From: Euclidia mi
Taxonomy: Eukaryota > Arthropoda > Insecta > Lepidoptera > Erebidae
Reading direction: 5' to 3'
Length of the DNA stretch: 64,000 bases
Assembly: GCA_944739405.2 (NCBI GenBank)
Contig: OX123191.2
Location: forward strand, 786,830 to 850,829
In this document: positions 11,701 to 25,400 of the stretch, one piece after another
Numbering within the stretch: the first letter of the stretch is position 1
How the letters are laid out: every line of letters starts with the position of its first letter
Notes under the pieces: generated by a model
Databases searched by the model: none
What the model saw: the letters and a program-made list of their open reading frames with translations, nothing else
What the model was told of the DNA's origin: nothing
Translations under genes and position numbers: made by a program

Positions 11701-14700
11701 AAAAAAATATTTGTTTAGAATTTTAGACAATTGAAATAATGACTGTAATTAAAGTCTATTATCTGAACAAGCTACTTAGTGTGATCCTACTTAGAATACA
11801 GTTTTTGATTGTAATAGAGCAAACGTTTAGGCTCGCCTACCTCGACAGTTAAGTGTGCCTCTTGCTTAAATAATTATATTTTGTAACCGTTTGTTCTAGT
11901 TCATTAAGATGAGACTACCGAGATACCTATGTTACTTTTAAAACGGTGTATTCAAGTAAATTAGAATACCTAATACCTGCTGTGGGCTAGTAGCTCCCTA
12001 GGTAGGGTCTGCAAATATATGAATAATTGCGTTAAATCACAATCGTTTACATTCAATATTTCAAATTTCCATTTTATTTCTGTTTTTTTTGCATACATAG
12101 TTAACCCACTCACAGCGAAATAAAAAAATAGAATATGCATGTTTCAGCTCTCTACTACACTCTCAATGTAACGGAGGGTATTTAAATTAAAAAAGACTTT
12201 AAAGGTGTTAAATTATAGTTCCAACTCGAGCAACAAGAGTAAATAAAGCGTCGAGATAGACTCTACAAACATCCAAGCAACGGACACAAAGGATTCCCAC
12301 ACTCCGAACAACTATATATTTGTGAATCCACAAAGGAGGTTACAGCAAGTCAACCGGCGAGCATTTAAAACACGTTATAATTATGTCGCATAATGGCGCA
12401 GAATTATAATGATGTGCATATTTACATGTAAACACCGCTATGTGTGAGCTATCTAATGATATAATTTCAGGATCGGTTGAGTTTTCCCAGAGCTTCCCAC
12501 TATCAAACAATTAAACAAGCATTATTTTACATACGTGAACCTCATATTTGTAGTACGTACTCAGTTAATCTCCCTAGGGATCTTATTATTATTTGGATAT
12601 GAATATAATACGTGAAGGCTGTCTTACGAAGCAAATTGGAAATTTTAATCTTCCTAATATATAAAGTAAACAAACAGAACGTAGAAAGCAACACAATCAG
12701 CATGTTTGAGTGTGGTAGTTACGCTCGGCGGCGTTTACAATTTGCGTTTCAGCATATTCCAAGGAGAATGCTAATCAGTAGTAATCAGGCGGCGCACAGC
12801 TAATAGATATAGCCTCTATTAATAAAAGGAATATAAACAATAAGAGGAGAGTATTAGTATCGGTGTCACGCGTCAATTAAACACATTTGTACGATGAGTG
12901 AGGGCGGACCTTGGGGTGGCAGTGTGGCACGGCCGGGCCCACTCATTGCGAGTATGTGTAACACCCGTTCTTTATATCTTACTGCTTTCGCATCTCTGCA
13001 TAGACTGCATATCGACCTTCTTGGTTTCCCGTTTCGTATTTTCGCTTGATATAGACTTTGGTGTAGTTTTGACATTGATTAGATGAGATGGGATTTTAAG
13101 AAATCTCTCATTTCATCGTATCACCCAGCCTAGAGTAGGCACATGTCAGTGATTGCAGAGTATGGAGAGATTTTTGCTATTTAAGAGAACGTCTGTCGGC
13201 TAGGGTCAAGTAAATTCCACGTTTCATTTCAATGGTCGACCTACAATGAACTTGTCTGGCATATATAGCTAATTGTATTGGTAAGCTAGTTGTTGTTGAA
13301 AAAGTCCACATTATTAGAAAATAAACCACTTATGTACTAAGGCATTACACAACATTTCACTTATAATTATATCTTTTTTTAAAAAAGTTAAATGTTGTCG
13401 TGTAACTTTTACTCGTGACTACAAACTAATAGGTACCTACACAGATGAGACAAGTATGGTACCTACCACCTATACTGGTAGCATTATGCTTATCTGGAAT
13501 TGTCACATTAACGCCGTGATAACTACAACTGAAAAGCAATCCAAAGTTTCGATAAACAATATACTTATTTACCATATAACTAATCAACATGAACTGCGAC
13601 AGCAAAAAAATGCTATTGTTTTATAATCTATATAAATATTTATCCCCATAGAAGACAAGTCTTTTTGGTAAAATTAGATATTATTAGCGTTCTTCCCTCC
13701 ATTCCAAGATATAGATCATATTATCCATAACTCTTGTAGGTAACGGAGCCTAACAATGAATATTAGCTGGGACCTAGATTCGGCACATAGCACTGAAGCC
13801 GGCTCACGATTGGAATACGATACTATTAGCTCTATTTGACTGTGCTATTAGCATACAGACGGAGTCTGCTTGTCTTCATGCGAGATACGGGAATCCTTAT
13901 CGCCTCTTACGAGCCTCCAGGGGACTCGGTTCCGACAAACTATTGCTACAATACGCTACCATTAGTATGTTACTCATTATGCCGCTACTTGTACTGGACT
14001 GGGTGTAGCTCTGAACACGGAATAATAAGAAATGGTTTTCATTAAACTGAACAAACACAATGGTCTTGTGCGAATTACATTTGAACTTGATTATACTCGT
14101 ACTATGTCTAAATGTTTACTACATTGGGCAAGGCATCTTAACGCTTTCATAACATAATAATGAATGAGAGGTACGTTACAAGCTCCGTTTCCTTATCCTG
14201 CTCAACATTTTTCATCGGAGCACTTCAACAATCTATTCTTATAACAGCTCAATGTAAACAGCTCTCCCCTTTTAGCGAACATTTATTAGGCGTTATTTTC
14301 TAACAACCTTCGTTCCCACGCTGACCGAGTTCTGTGCCTCATGACGTCATTGTGGTGCGATCGTAAAAATACGTATAAGTCACAAGTGTCACTCTGTCAG
14401 TGAAGCGATGACAGCACCATCAAATACTAAGATAAGAGGTTTTGGTGGTACACCTACAGTTTTAAAAACATCCAGCGATTGTGTATGTTATATACAAACA
14501 TAAATCATCTGTCAAACCATATTAATACAATATGCAGATACCTACTCGCTAATCTATAGACCATAAACGTTCGATGCTAAACCTAAGCCTACGCAGATTA
14601 TGTCTAGGCGGCCGATGTCGACTACGTACCTAACAAAGTTTTTATCTTATGGGTTGTCAGAAATCATCTCAGTGAAATAATTAACTAAAAATTATCCTGA

Positions 14701-17700
14701 AGTATCAGTGAGCATTGTAACTAGTTTATAATTGTTCAATTTTATTGATCTGTTCGTTTGGCCCAGATACCAATACTAATGGCACTCCTCAATTTATACA
14801 TAATTCACATCTGCGTGTGTATAACTAAGCTTGATCTTTCTTGGCTTACGAATATACTCAAAATATTAAGTACACATGCAAAGATGTCTTGTTTATTAAT
14901 CTGAAGGTCTTTGGCGTTCAGCCCTATTCTTACTAAAAGTTAAATGTGCACTTATACAATGCGTGTAGTATTACATTTTATGTAACAATACTCTTCAGAA
15001 ATATAATATTAAATGTGAAAGTATACATAAGGCGCAATTTATTTTCGCGGATGCGTAACTTAAATGCGACTGTGCGAGTATAAGGTACGAGGCACGATGC
15101 CTTATACCATAGTACAATTATTTTAGTGTCCCATAAAGCCTTTCGTAAAATTAGGTAGCTTATATTCCCTATTAGGTATCCTTAGGTAGCTAATATTCTC
15201 ACTTTTATGTCCCTAAATTTCGGCACACGTTCTATACTGAAGCACTGACTACGTCGCCTGATAGACAGATTTATGTGACACGTTAAACAGGTATTCCTGC
15301 GCTCATATTTGACAAAAACTACATTTGTCGCCTATTCTATTCCTAGCAAACTTGTCATAATCATTGGTTATGATTATGACAAGTTTGCTTTGGTAAGAGC
15401 AATGGCTAAATAAATATGGTGGAAATCAAAATATTCATTTTTGTTACATTCAAGTTTAAAATTTGTTTCTAAAATAAGAGTTTTAATTTTTGTATTCTTG
15501 TGTACCTATAGCGTTTGTATTCTTATGTAATTATCAATAACTTTCAAAGTTTAAAAATAAGGGATTGATGATTGCCGATGCATTTTAGAGGTAATGTTAA
15601 GCAGTAAATCTCCAAACTCACAACAAAATAATATCATGGTCATAAATGAGATGACTCATCATAACATTCATCGGTATAATCCATCCTGACTTTCGATCCT
15701 ATAGTAAAGTATTTAGCAATGAAACTAGTTAATACTGACATAAAAGAATTTCAGCGTAAATCTACGTCACGCGTCGTTTAAAACGAATTAGCTCCGAATG
15801 GGCGAGCTCGTAGTTTGATGGGCCAGACGTCGATTTTACGAGGGATTTCGTACTATATACTGAGTGATTATGCCCGCAGAGTGGCCAAAAAAGCCGAACG
15901 TTGTAACTCAAACAACACAGTCATAAAACGACAATGACGTAATCCGGGCCAGTATACCCTGCAGCGCTTTATGGATGTTTAGTAAAACAGGTCACCGGCA
16001 TGGAGCTCGTAAACACAAGTTTCCTAGATCGGTGTCAGTTGAAGGACGTGGCGATCACATCGTGGCACGCATTGTGCAAGAGCCATTTTATACATATAAC
16101 TTTGAAATTTAATAAATGCTCTAGTATTGTTGCATAATTTTATTGTGCATTTAAAACAGAATATAAATTGATGTATGCAGATGTAGTTGCAATATGCATG
16201 GAAGTGTCCCGCGTATACATGGACTTCGGCGCTTTCCACAAACATATAACTCTACTTAATGTTACAGAGCTTATAAGCTACGATGGCTGGCTGTATTCCC
16301 GCGATGCCATCTGTGTACGATATTGCATCTTCCGTCTGGTGATTGGAACACTCGATCTAGTCACAGAATCATGTCTGCATTATTTATAACAGGACGTAAC
16401 AAATAGCTCAGCTTCTTTATATGTGCCTATACTTTGAGAGACTGCTTCACATGATCACGTGTGGCTCGCGGTCGCTTTTACCATCACACATAAAAAATAC
16501 ATATACCTACTAACTTATAAAATGCTTGACATTCAAAAGCTAACATTTAATGTTTAATCCCGGTATAGATAACTCAATGCGTACAACATATTATGTAATT
16601 ATATTTTTCTCGTGGTATAGCTTGAGGTACGCTTACAGAATATAAAACGGCCCGTTACTAAACTAAGCTTAAACCTGTTACTGCTAAATGCCGATCCCTA
16701 AATCTTCATTTGCAATATTTTTGGCTATACTTATTTGTACATAGTAAAATTTATTCGTCAACATAAGCCGGCGAAAGCCAACGAAATGCCAAAGTGTAAG
16801 TACGAGTTATACTTCGTCTTTTCATATAAAAGATTCATTCAACTTTTGCATTACTTTGCACCAGCCATAAAGTTGGACGGCGCTGTTTTTTTTCGTTAGT
16901 TTTCAACCTCTTGGTTTATTTTGTACTTTTGCCTTCATAAGCGTTGGTGGAGCAATTAAATTCGTAGACTCAGAATTCAATCTAGCTTTTGTGCATTTGC
17001 CCTAATTTTGAAAATAGCATTGCGATTTAATGACGGATTATAAATTCCATTGGTGTAGGGATACTAGGGATACTGGTGAATTATACATTATTACAGACTA
17101 ATTAAGAATTGGATTCTTCCCAGAAAATTCGTATATGTAATTCTGTTGTGTTTCTTTTAAACTTAAGGCCGGTGCTATTTCTGCATGTGCACAAATATGT
17201 AGGCGAGTAGTATCTGTCTGCGGCACCGCGGGATGGCTCGGTTCAGTAACAACTGTAGAGCCGTAGCTACCCTTCTGCCGCTGACCCGTGTAACACTCAA
17301 CCTACGCCCCATTTTGTTCGCAAACTAAAAGTTTGTGTGCGTCCGTAATTAGCTTTATTTTTCTGGCAATCGTTGTGTTCATTATGTTAACAGTGCTTGG
17401 CATACGTTCTTTACTAGTTGACAGTGCCCTAGAATTTACGACCTAACTAATATAATGAATCCGGAATGTGTGGTTAAAAGGCACAGTTATTCTTTAAGTG
17501 ATGTATTGATAGAGGTAGAGGTTGTGGAGATCACACGGCACTCGCTCTGTGGAAAAGTTAATAGTCTGTTAAATCTGATCAGATCAGTAGGTACGTAACA
17601 CCGAACTACGAGACGAAAAGTGTTGGAAACAACCGGGATCACCTCGGACGATGATGACAATGTATTGATATACAGTAACGTTACAAATCACAGATTTGTA

Positions 17701-17920
17701 ACTAAGTCTGATATACATACATTTAGTAGTAAGTGTGTGGGTATTTCCGTCAAAGTATTTTTATTCTTTTGTTTTAGAAAACTACTCCTTAAAAGGTCAC
17801 ATAGACCCACAGCAGAGCTGATTGTACAGTACAAAACACGAGTAGCAGTAAATAAAATAGGTATGCCATCAATAGCATATATCTACACATATTGCACAAC
17901 TGTCTCCAGATCTTTAAGTC
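11701..17920. other. Long noncoding stretch, few repeats
   Basis: About 6.2 kb with no supported exon on either strand. Apart from the perfect hairpin at 15345-15389 I see no repeat family. It is strikingly poor in insertions compared with 33-57 kb. Intron or intergenic status cannot be decided from sequence alone. Confidence 0.4.
15345..15389. repeat. Perfect 20-bp inverted repeat, 5-base loop
   Basis: Arms 15345-15364 and 15370-15389 are exact complements (left arm AGCAAACTTGTCATAATCAT) around the loop TGGTT. No T-run follows that would suggest a polymerase III terminator, and no copies were noticed elsewhere in the window. Confidence 0.85.
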
Positions 17921-19290
17921 AAAGTCAAAAGTCAAAGTCAAAAATCATTTATTCATCTAGGTCACAACGTGACGCTTATGAACGTCAAATTTTTAAAGTA
18001 AATTAATAATGCTTCTACATTTACATTTACTGCCCATTCGCAAAGCAATAGGTAGAACCACGAGAAAGAACGGGCAATAAAACTCGTGGCCACTCTTTTT
18101 AATCGCCAGTGTTATGGTACATATTTTGTTTTTGTAAGGAGCTGCAACTGTTTCACATTGTAATTAATTACTTGTAAATAGTAAATAAGAACATACATAT
18201 TATATACAAAATATGTAGTTATTAAATTAAGTGCTGTAGTAGTCTTCAAATGTGAATCTTGTGTAACAGGAGCATCCACTTACGCTTTATAATGCAGGCA
18301 ACTCGCGATCATGTTCAGAACTATGGTGGAAAAGTATGTTACAGAAAGTGACGGTATATGAATACACGAAAATTACAAAAACGTTAGTATCCAGCCCATG
18401 ATAACGAGTTACCTTCATCTAACACTGTAGCAAATTTTAATAAAATTTGTGGAACAACAATGAAAATGTAAATGTAGTAAGTTGAATGACCTAATAATGC
18501 ATGAATATTAAATTAATAGAACTAGAGATATTATATAAAAAAAAAACTGAAAAGTAAGGTATCTATATAAATTAAAAAAATCAAGAGTTGGCTAGTGTAA
18601 GTGACCACCTATCCTTATCACTGAAATAATCATTAATGGTATAATAACCTTTCCTAATAAGGCAGTCTTTTATTTTACTTTTGAACGTACTAAATGGCAA
18701 TTCTAAAAGACTAATTGGTATTTTATTGTATATACGAATACCTAGCCCTACAAAAGAATTATTAACTTTATGTAAACGATGATAAGGGGCATATAACTTA
18801 TGCCTGTTTCGAGTATTTATGTTATGTACATCACTTTTTGTAGTAAATAAACCTATATTTTGCCTAATATACAATATATTAGCAAATAAAAATTGCGAGG
18901 CTACTGTAAGAATCCCTATAGACTTAAAGCGTTCCCTAAGAGTATCTTTTGCACCTAACATGTATATTGCTCGTACCGCTCGTTTCTGTAGAACGAAGAT
19001 ATTCTGAATATCCGCAGCTTTGCCCCATAACAAAATACCGTAGGACATGACTCTATGAAAATAGCTAAAATAAACTAGACGAGCTGTGTCAACATCAGTA
19101 AGTTGTCTAACTTTTTTGACAGCATACGCAGCAGAACTGAGCTTACCTGCAAGACATGCTATATGTGCACCCCATTGTAACTTATTATCTAGTGTAATGC
19201 CTAGAAACACTGTCGAGTCAACTGTGTCAAGTTCCTCCCTATCTAGCCTTATATTAGGTAATATTAGTTTAAAAAACGAATTAAAAGTAT
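17921..19290 (-). mobile_element. 5'-truncated Jockey-type LINE
   Basis: Minus-strand element with its 3' end at 17921: a (TTGAC)n-like tail, GATGAATAAATGAT and the CATAAGCGTCACGTTGTGAC block, then about 650 bases of 3' noncoding sequence, then coding sequence from 18581 upward. Two shorter copies of the same 3' end lie at 8427-8545 and 53595-53755. No target duplication was found. Confidence 0.82.
18581..19288 (-). pseudogene. Jockey-type reverse transcriptase C-terminal fragment
   Basis: About 235 residues follow the catalytic core: VFLGITLDNKLQWGAHI, KKVRQLTDVDTARLVYFSYF, MSYGILLWG, IFVLQKRAVRAI, then RNRHKLYAPYHRLHKVNNSF and KGYYTINDYF. This order is the usual end of Jockey-clade ORF2. 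The fingers, the FADD/YADD motif and the endonuclease are absent; an in-frame stop near 19290 and loss of similarity mark the 5' truncation. The retained part has no internal stop. Confidence 0.85.
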
Positions 19291-19292
19291 TG

Positions 19293-22163
19293 TCCTATTT
19301 TAGTCATGAAAAGAAAAAGATTCGTTTAAGCCGCATTTTTGTGTGAACCGTCACTAAGATTATCTAAGTAAGAATACACTTACCCTTAGTAGTAAGCATT
19401 TGTTTACGGAGAGCTGGTGCTGGTGCTCTCCTGTAACGCGAACACGTTGCGCAATGTTTAATTTTAACCAAATCGTGGCGCAGTTTCTCAGTAAACGCCT
19501 CAGATATTGACTAACCGATAGTTAAACCGAGCCCGGCCTCACATGTACGAGCCATCCGATGCGTTCATATTTAATTATACTGCGTCAATATTGTTTATAT
19601 TGTGTTCGCTTTTTGAACATAGTGCAGTTTGTAGCGGCTATTAATACAACCCGTGCAATTGTCCTATATTCTCAATATTTATACTTCTAGCCACTCCTAT
19701 GACTTTGATTTATGATTTATTTACATTCTGGTTTAAAAAAATATATAAATATTTTATTCTTATTATGTTACCGTTTATAAATGTACCGTTTATAAAATGT
19801 ATAATGTATCTTTTCCCTGTAAGCAAATATTTACAATTTATCAATTACACAGAATGATTCTTCATGGCTATTTGGTAATTATTTATATAATGAAAATATT
19901 AATTGACACTGCTTTTTTTGTAAAGTAGGACCGCTAAACGAGCTGCAGTATGTCCTACGTCATCACGTCAGATACTAAGCAGTGATCACCCACCCGTACA
20001 AGGCTGTCTTATTCCAGACCCAATGGGAGAAAATCTTTACTCTCACTTTTACCTACAGAAAAAAGCCTGTATTCCGAAACTTAGCTTCTACAAACTTAAA
20101 ACAAAGAACAAATAGGAACGCTGCGCATTTTGCTGATACACGCGTTATTCTAAAATATACCATAATATCATTATCAGTGCACAATAGCCCTTTGAAAATT
20201 GATAACTTATGTGGTCTATTCATAAAAATCCTGTTTATCAGAATAGTACGTAGAGAGCACATAATGACATAACATAAATAAGCGCATTGTTCATTTATTG
20301 ATAGTTATTTTATAAAAACAATGGTAATCTCTCCTGCCTTATCATTACAAACGTTCGTATTCGTAAGCATAGGCGCTGAGTATTATCTGGTAGCGCCACC
20401 ATGCACCCAGTCGCGCAGGACGGGTATCACACATACGACTCGGATGATTACCCGATTGCCTATAATACACACAACTAAATAACCTTGAAACTATAATAAC
20501 ATTATCAACTGACGATGACACCATTTACTATTGTAGAACAATATTCATGTGAAGAACATGGCATACATAAACCACATCACGTAAGCCAATTTCCAGAAAA
20601 GCTGTTGTAACCACAAAATATGTATATTATTCTTATCATGATTTAAATGTGTACTTATTTTTTTATATAGAAATACTTATTAGTTTGTATAACGTGCACA
20701 TTACTGATTCATTCAAATAAGTGTAGGGTGTGTATAATATTCAATTTAAAGGATTGCATGACTACTATGATGCATTCAGTACTTGCAGATGCAGATAATT
20801 TCAAACCAAACCAAAGTTACCTAGTTATAGGTCAATTTTATGCCTTGTTATTTTATGTCAAAATTATTGCTTCTTTTTTTATGTGTGATTTATGGTACTA
20901 ATACGTACGAATATGTGTCATAGAAATGTATTAAGCGAGTCTTAATTATAGTATGTGTAATTATGAATACCACTGTTTTTCTCCGATTGAAACGAGTGAC
21001 TTAACGCGATTAAGATCCGTTAAATAAAATTGCGTCTTCATCATCGTCTTAGTCATCTCAGTTGCTTCTTGGTCTCTTTCGTCTTGCCGACTGTGCTCCA
21101 TTTTCGAATGTAACCAGATGTGTCAGAATCTTAGCTTTTCCACAGAGCGACTGCGGCCTGACTACCGCAAGCTAAAACGTTAGCGATATTCACTGTTTAA
21201 AAAAATGTGAAAGACAGTATTGTATATCTTAGAAAATTTCGACGATAGTGAGATTCGGCACAGCTATCTAGGTATGTACTAATCAATCAAGAGTGTACTC
21301 CGCTTGAGGACTGCATTATGCCAGCTAAACAAAATGCAAGTTACAAGTCCGCGTAAAGGTGAAAAATTCATAATAGATATTCCAGTTATAGTCCTGCACT
21401 ACGTTCTTACAAAAATGGTACTTGCACTCTTCTTCAACTTTATCTAATTGAACAAGAATGAGCGCAACTAACATACTGAAGCGCGTAATACGATGTCGAA
21501 CAGAGTCTGAAAGAGTTTACTATTGACTGTGAACACATACTCACAGTGGTGAGTTACGCCGCGAAGTGTGTCGAACTGCTCCAACTGCTGAGTACTAAGT
21601 GCCACTCGTAGCTCGTTCCGCTAAAACGTCTTAATAGTATAAGTGCGAGTAGATTAAGTACTCAGCCACTCCGCGACTAACTTTTGTAAACTCACATATC
21701 TACGTTTCTTTAATTTGTCATGTTTTTCTTGCCCCAGATCGAAAACTTAAGTAATTATTATGTTTTAAGTTTATCGGTTTTCTATCGCAGTGAAGATAGC
21801 CAGAGCAAAGAACCAAATTAATTTTGTTGGGGTAACTAAATATCACCCACATTTACTCAGAAAACTAAATATCAGGCGCACGCACATTGTAAGCGTATCT
21901 CTTACACTTGCTTGTGTTTTCTTGTAACTATAGAAATCGATGTCTATACCTATAATGGAAACAGGTTAGTTACAAGGGGCAGGAAAACGAGGCTCTTCTA
22001 CCGGGAAAACTAGACTTTTAAAGATTTGCGGTCGATAAACTACCATTTTATTCACGCGTTCTGCAATCATCTAGGAGTCGATAAAAACATTGTAAACAGA
22101 ATAAAACGTAGTGCAAACGAAACGGGTAACAGAAAAGACATTACATAGCGAGCTGATAGGATT
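19293..22163. other. Noncoding stretch, little recognised
   Basis: No supported exon. A segment around 21035-21175 ending TTTTCCACAGAGCGACTGC shares wording with 17530-17560 (inverted) and 58200-58300, so it is probably a worn interspersed repeat. The rest is unassigned AT-rich DNA. Confidence 0.4.
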
Positions 22164-22173
22164 ATCATACCTA

Positions 22174-22432
22174 GCTAGGCTAGGCTGCCATCCGTCTGAA
22201 TTTCCCCGGATTTGTCCTAGTTTGGAGGCCGTCCAGGGGACGTCGAGCCGGGATTTTAGAAAATGTCTGTCTGGTCATTTTTGCTTTCAGGTGATATCCA
22301 ATATTTTTGTACCTATAGATAAATGGTACCACACCTTTTCAGATGTGTCCGGGGAAAACCACATTTCGCTCAAATGTCCGGGATTTTTGCCGCGTTTATC
22401 CGGTGTCGACAATTTAGGTGATGGCAGCCCAA
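22174..22432. mobile_element. MITE candidate, 10-bp direct repeats
   Basis: ATCATACCTA occurs at 22164-22173 and again at 22433-22442, bracketing a 259-bp segment. Near the segment ends lie GGCTGCCATC and its inverse GATGGCAGCC, and the interior has further loosely inverted CCCCGG/CCGGGG-rich blocks. This is a plausible nonautonomous DNA transposon. The open frame across it (22111-22443) looks incidental. Confidence 0.5.
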
Positions 22433-22442
22433 ATCATACCTA

Positions 22443-25400
22443 ACCCGTTTGGGATAAAAGAATGTATAGGGCTATTCAGGATGTTATCAGCGATCTGCCA
22501 GTGTAAACCGTCACTGAAGATCCATACGTCTAGTTAACAACGTTTGCATACGCTAGTGTTGGGCTCCTCTTTGTACCAAAGAGCGCAAAAATGTCATAAA
22601 CTCTACTTGATTGGCAGGTTGGCAAAGGCACATGACATTTTCAGATAAAGTGATATATTCAGCTAGTATTTTGTAGACTGTACCGAGCTTGAAAACAAAC
22701 ATTTTTGCGATGATAATTAGAGCGTTTTACAGAAATAAAAACAGGTCAATTGTCGACGTACGTATCATTGTGGACTGGAAGCCCTGCTCAGAACATAGGT
22801 TGCATTAACACGTTGATTCAGGCTTTGTTTAAATAGTCCTTTTGTTATTGCTCTCCAAATTAGCTCTTCTGACCACTAGGTAGGTACTTAATATTAATAC
22901 ATAGAATACAAAGTAGCGTATGTAACATGCATATGTTTACATATATAGATAAATTGCAAGCAATCAAAACAAATTAAGAGACAATTGCAATGAGTGACAC
23001 AAGATTGCAGCTGATGCGAGGTTGCACGCGAGCTCTACATAGTCAGACTCACTGCTCACCCGCGCCAGCGGATAAGGAAGCTTCGTTAACTGCGTTACGA
23101 GTTACGAGCCACTGACACCATTTTATTTTAAAGCTCTTTATACTAGCCACTTCATAAAACCGCTCCGTGTAAACAGATTAATCGGCTAGATATAGGAAAG
23201 GCTATGCTAGCTAAGTAATAATGCTTACGCAACGCAGAAAAGCTTTCAAGTCAAAAGGAATCTATCTAGAGATACTTTATTAAGTTCCATTTTAGATGTA
23301 TCAACTGCAGTAATTTGTGTTATCTAGCTAGGCTGCGGCTAGTAGGTACGTTGTGTGTAATGCACTAAGCGACGATCTCTAAGATAAGTGCGCGATGCGC
23401 AGCGTGCAGGTCCTTTTACCGCGTTTGTGCATAACGTATGCAGTAGGTACACACACGTTGCGCCACATTATTAGACACCATCACTGCGCTGTGTGCTACG
23501 TGTACACACTGACACACGCAAGCCGAGTTGGTTCATCAGTGTTGCAGATATACATATATGCACCGTGACTGAGCACTAATATCAACAGTTGAAGTGCATT
23601 TAGAGCGTCTATGAAAACCTAAGTACCTATGCATGAATTCGCCCACAAAAGTTCTTAAAACATACTCAGGGCATATTACTTATTGCGGGCATCATCAAAA
23701 AGCTTTCATTTCATTCTTGTTGAGCACATGTAAATGATATTATTGTTCAAATTGTGCTGCCAAACAACCAGTTAAATGATAAGCTAACGATGCCTGTAAG
23801 TAGGTTACGCGTTACGACTCGTTCATTTCTTTGAAGTTAAACAAGCGCAACAAAGCGTTCCATCGCAGCGCTTTATTTTGAACAGTTTCTGTATTCAGTG
23901 AAGCGTTCACTCTCAGTATAAATATACAAATGCAAGGAAGGGTGTCGGCAGTCGGTACGTAGCACCTCGTGTAAGACAAACTGGGGCGATGCATGTAGGT
24001 CAGTGTCCATGTGGTGGCAGGTTAAATTATGCATATAAGTGCAAGCCCGCCGATAACTTAGTACTGGCCGAAGGCGGCAAATTGAATGAAGTCTGTCGTT
24101 CAAGCAAAGGTCGCCGGTATGTGGGGTGAACCGTCTGCCACGAGTATGAAAGTTCTAGCTCTATTCAACTTTTTATTGCTCAAGCTCTACGACATTTTAC
24201 TGACACTATTACCGTCTAAAAGAAATTAACATTACAAAATATAGAAAGCTTTCCTCTTTGATTGGTTTCCATCCCGTCTAAACTGTGCGTCTAAATATCA
24301 AAGAAGGACATTTTACGTGACGGATATAGGTAAGCAATTATTACATAATTCAGACTCGTCCAATACTTACAGGTGTAAAGTAAATTTATTAAATGTTAGT
24401 GAAAGTGGTGGTATAGCGGGTAACAAATGAAATTTTTATCCCAAAGCCGGCGACATATTTGATATTTTAATACATTACTGATTAAATAATTTATACCTAG
24501 CAAGTATCCCTAGACATTAATACAACTGATGGAGCCTGGCTGTAGCTTTATATTTGTTAGATAACTTTAGTGTTAATACAACTATTTATTACTTTATATA
24601 TCATCTTGTTAAATCAGATATCCATTGAGCATTATCCTGTACCGGCGTAATCTGATTGCTAGCTTCGACAAGAAATTATATCGTCTCGGAGATGAATTGT
24701 GGTGATGTATACTTACTTATAGCGATCGGAAATATGAAAGTTTTGTGATGAGATGATATAATATCAATTCCCGCTAAAGCTAATTTATTAAGAATCAAAA
24801 ATACACCGCGTTGTATGGTGGTCAATACGAAAGTGAACTCAAAATAGACAAAATGTCTATCAGCCTGTTAACAAGATATAGCATCGATATGAACACTACA
24901 GAACGATCAGTTATCCTTCGATCGTGTTCTGCCGATCACGATGAGATAACACAACTATTTATTTGATTCAATCTATCTCGCAAACTCTCAACTGTGCTCA
25001 TCCAATAGATAGATACCTAGTTCGACAACGTTCTGTGAAAGGCATTCTGCCTTTCACAGAAAATTTACGACCCATAGATATTTGGGAACTATTCGACAAA
25101 CGGCATTTTAAACAGAATAACTATGGCAATAAAATACTAGGTTAGTTTGTTGTGTGTGTATATGTAACACGATTGTAACAAACTCTTTGTGAAATGTTTC
25201 ACGGCGCAGCGGCGCGTGGTGCGGTTTCAGTGTACTGTGAAACTCAACACTTTTCATAGCGGCCGACTTTGTTCCATTCAATAACATGTGTGATTATTTA
25301 ATGAATTTGTTCTATTATTTTTTGTATTAATTGTCAGTGTTTTGTCATCATTTAGTTCTATGTCGTTCATGAGCACGTGGAGATCCTGTCTATTCTCCAC

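Noticed and set aside
22111..22443. 110-codon frame as a gene
   Set aside because: It coincides with a MITE candidate bounded by direct and inverted repeats.
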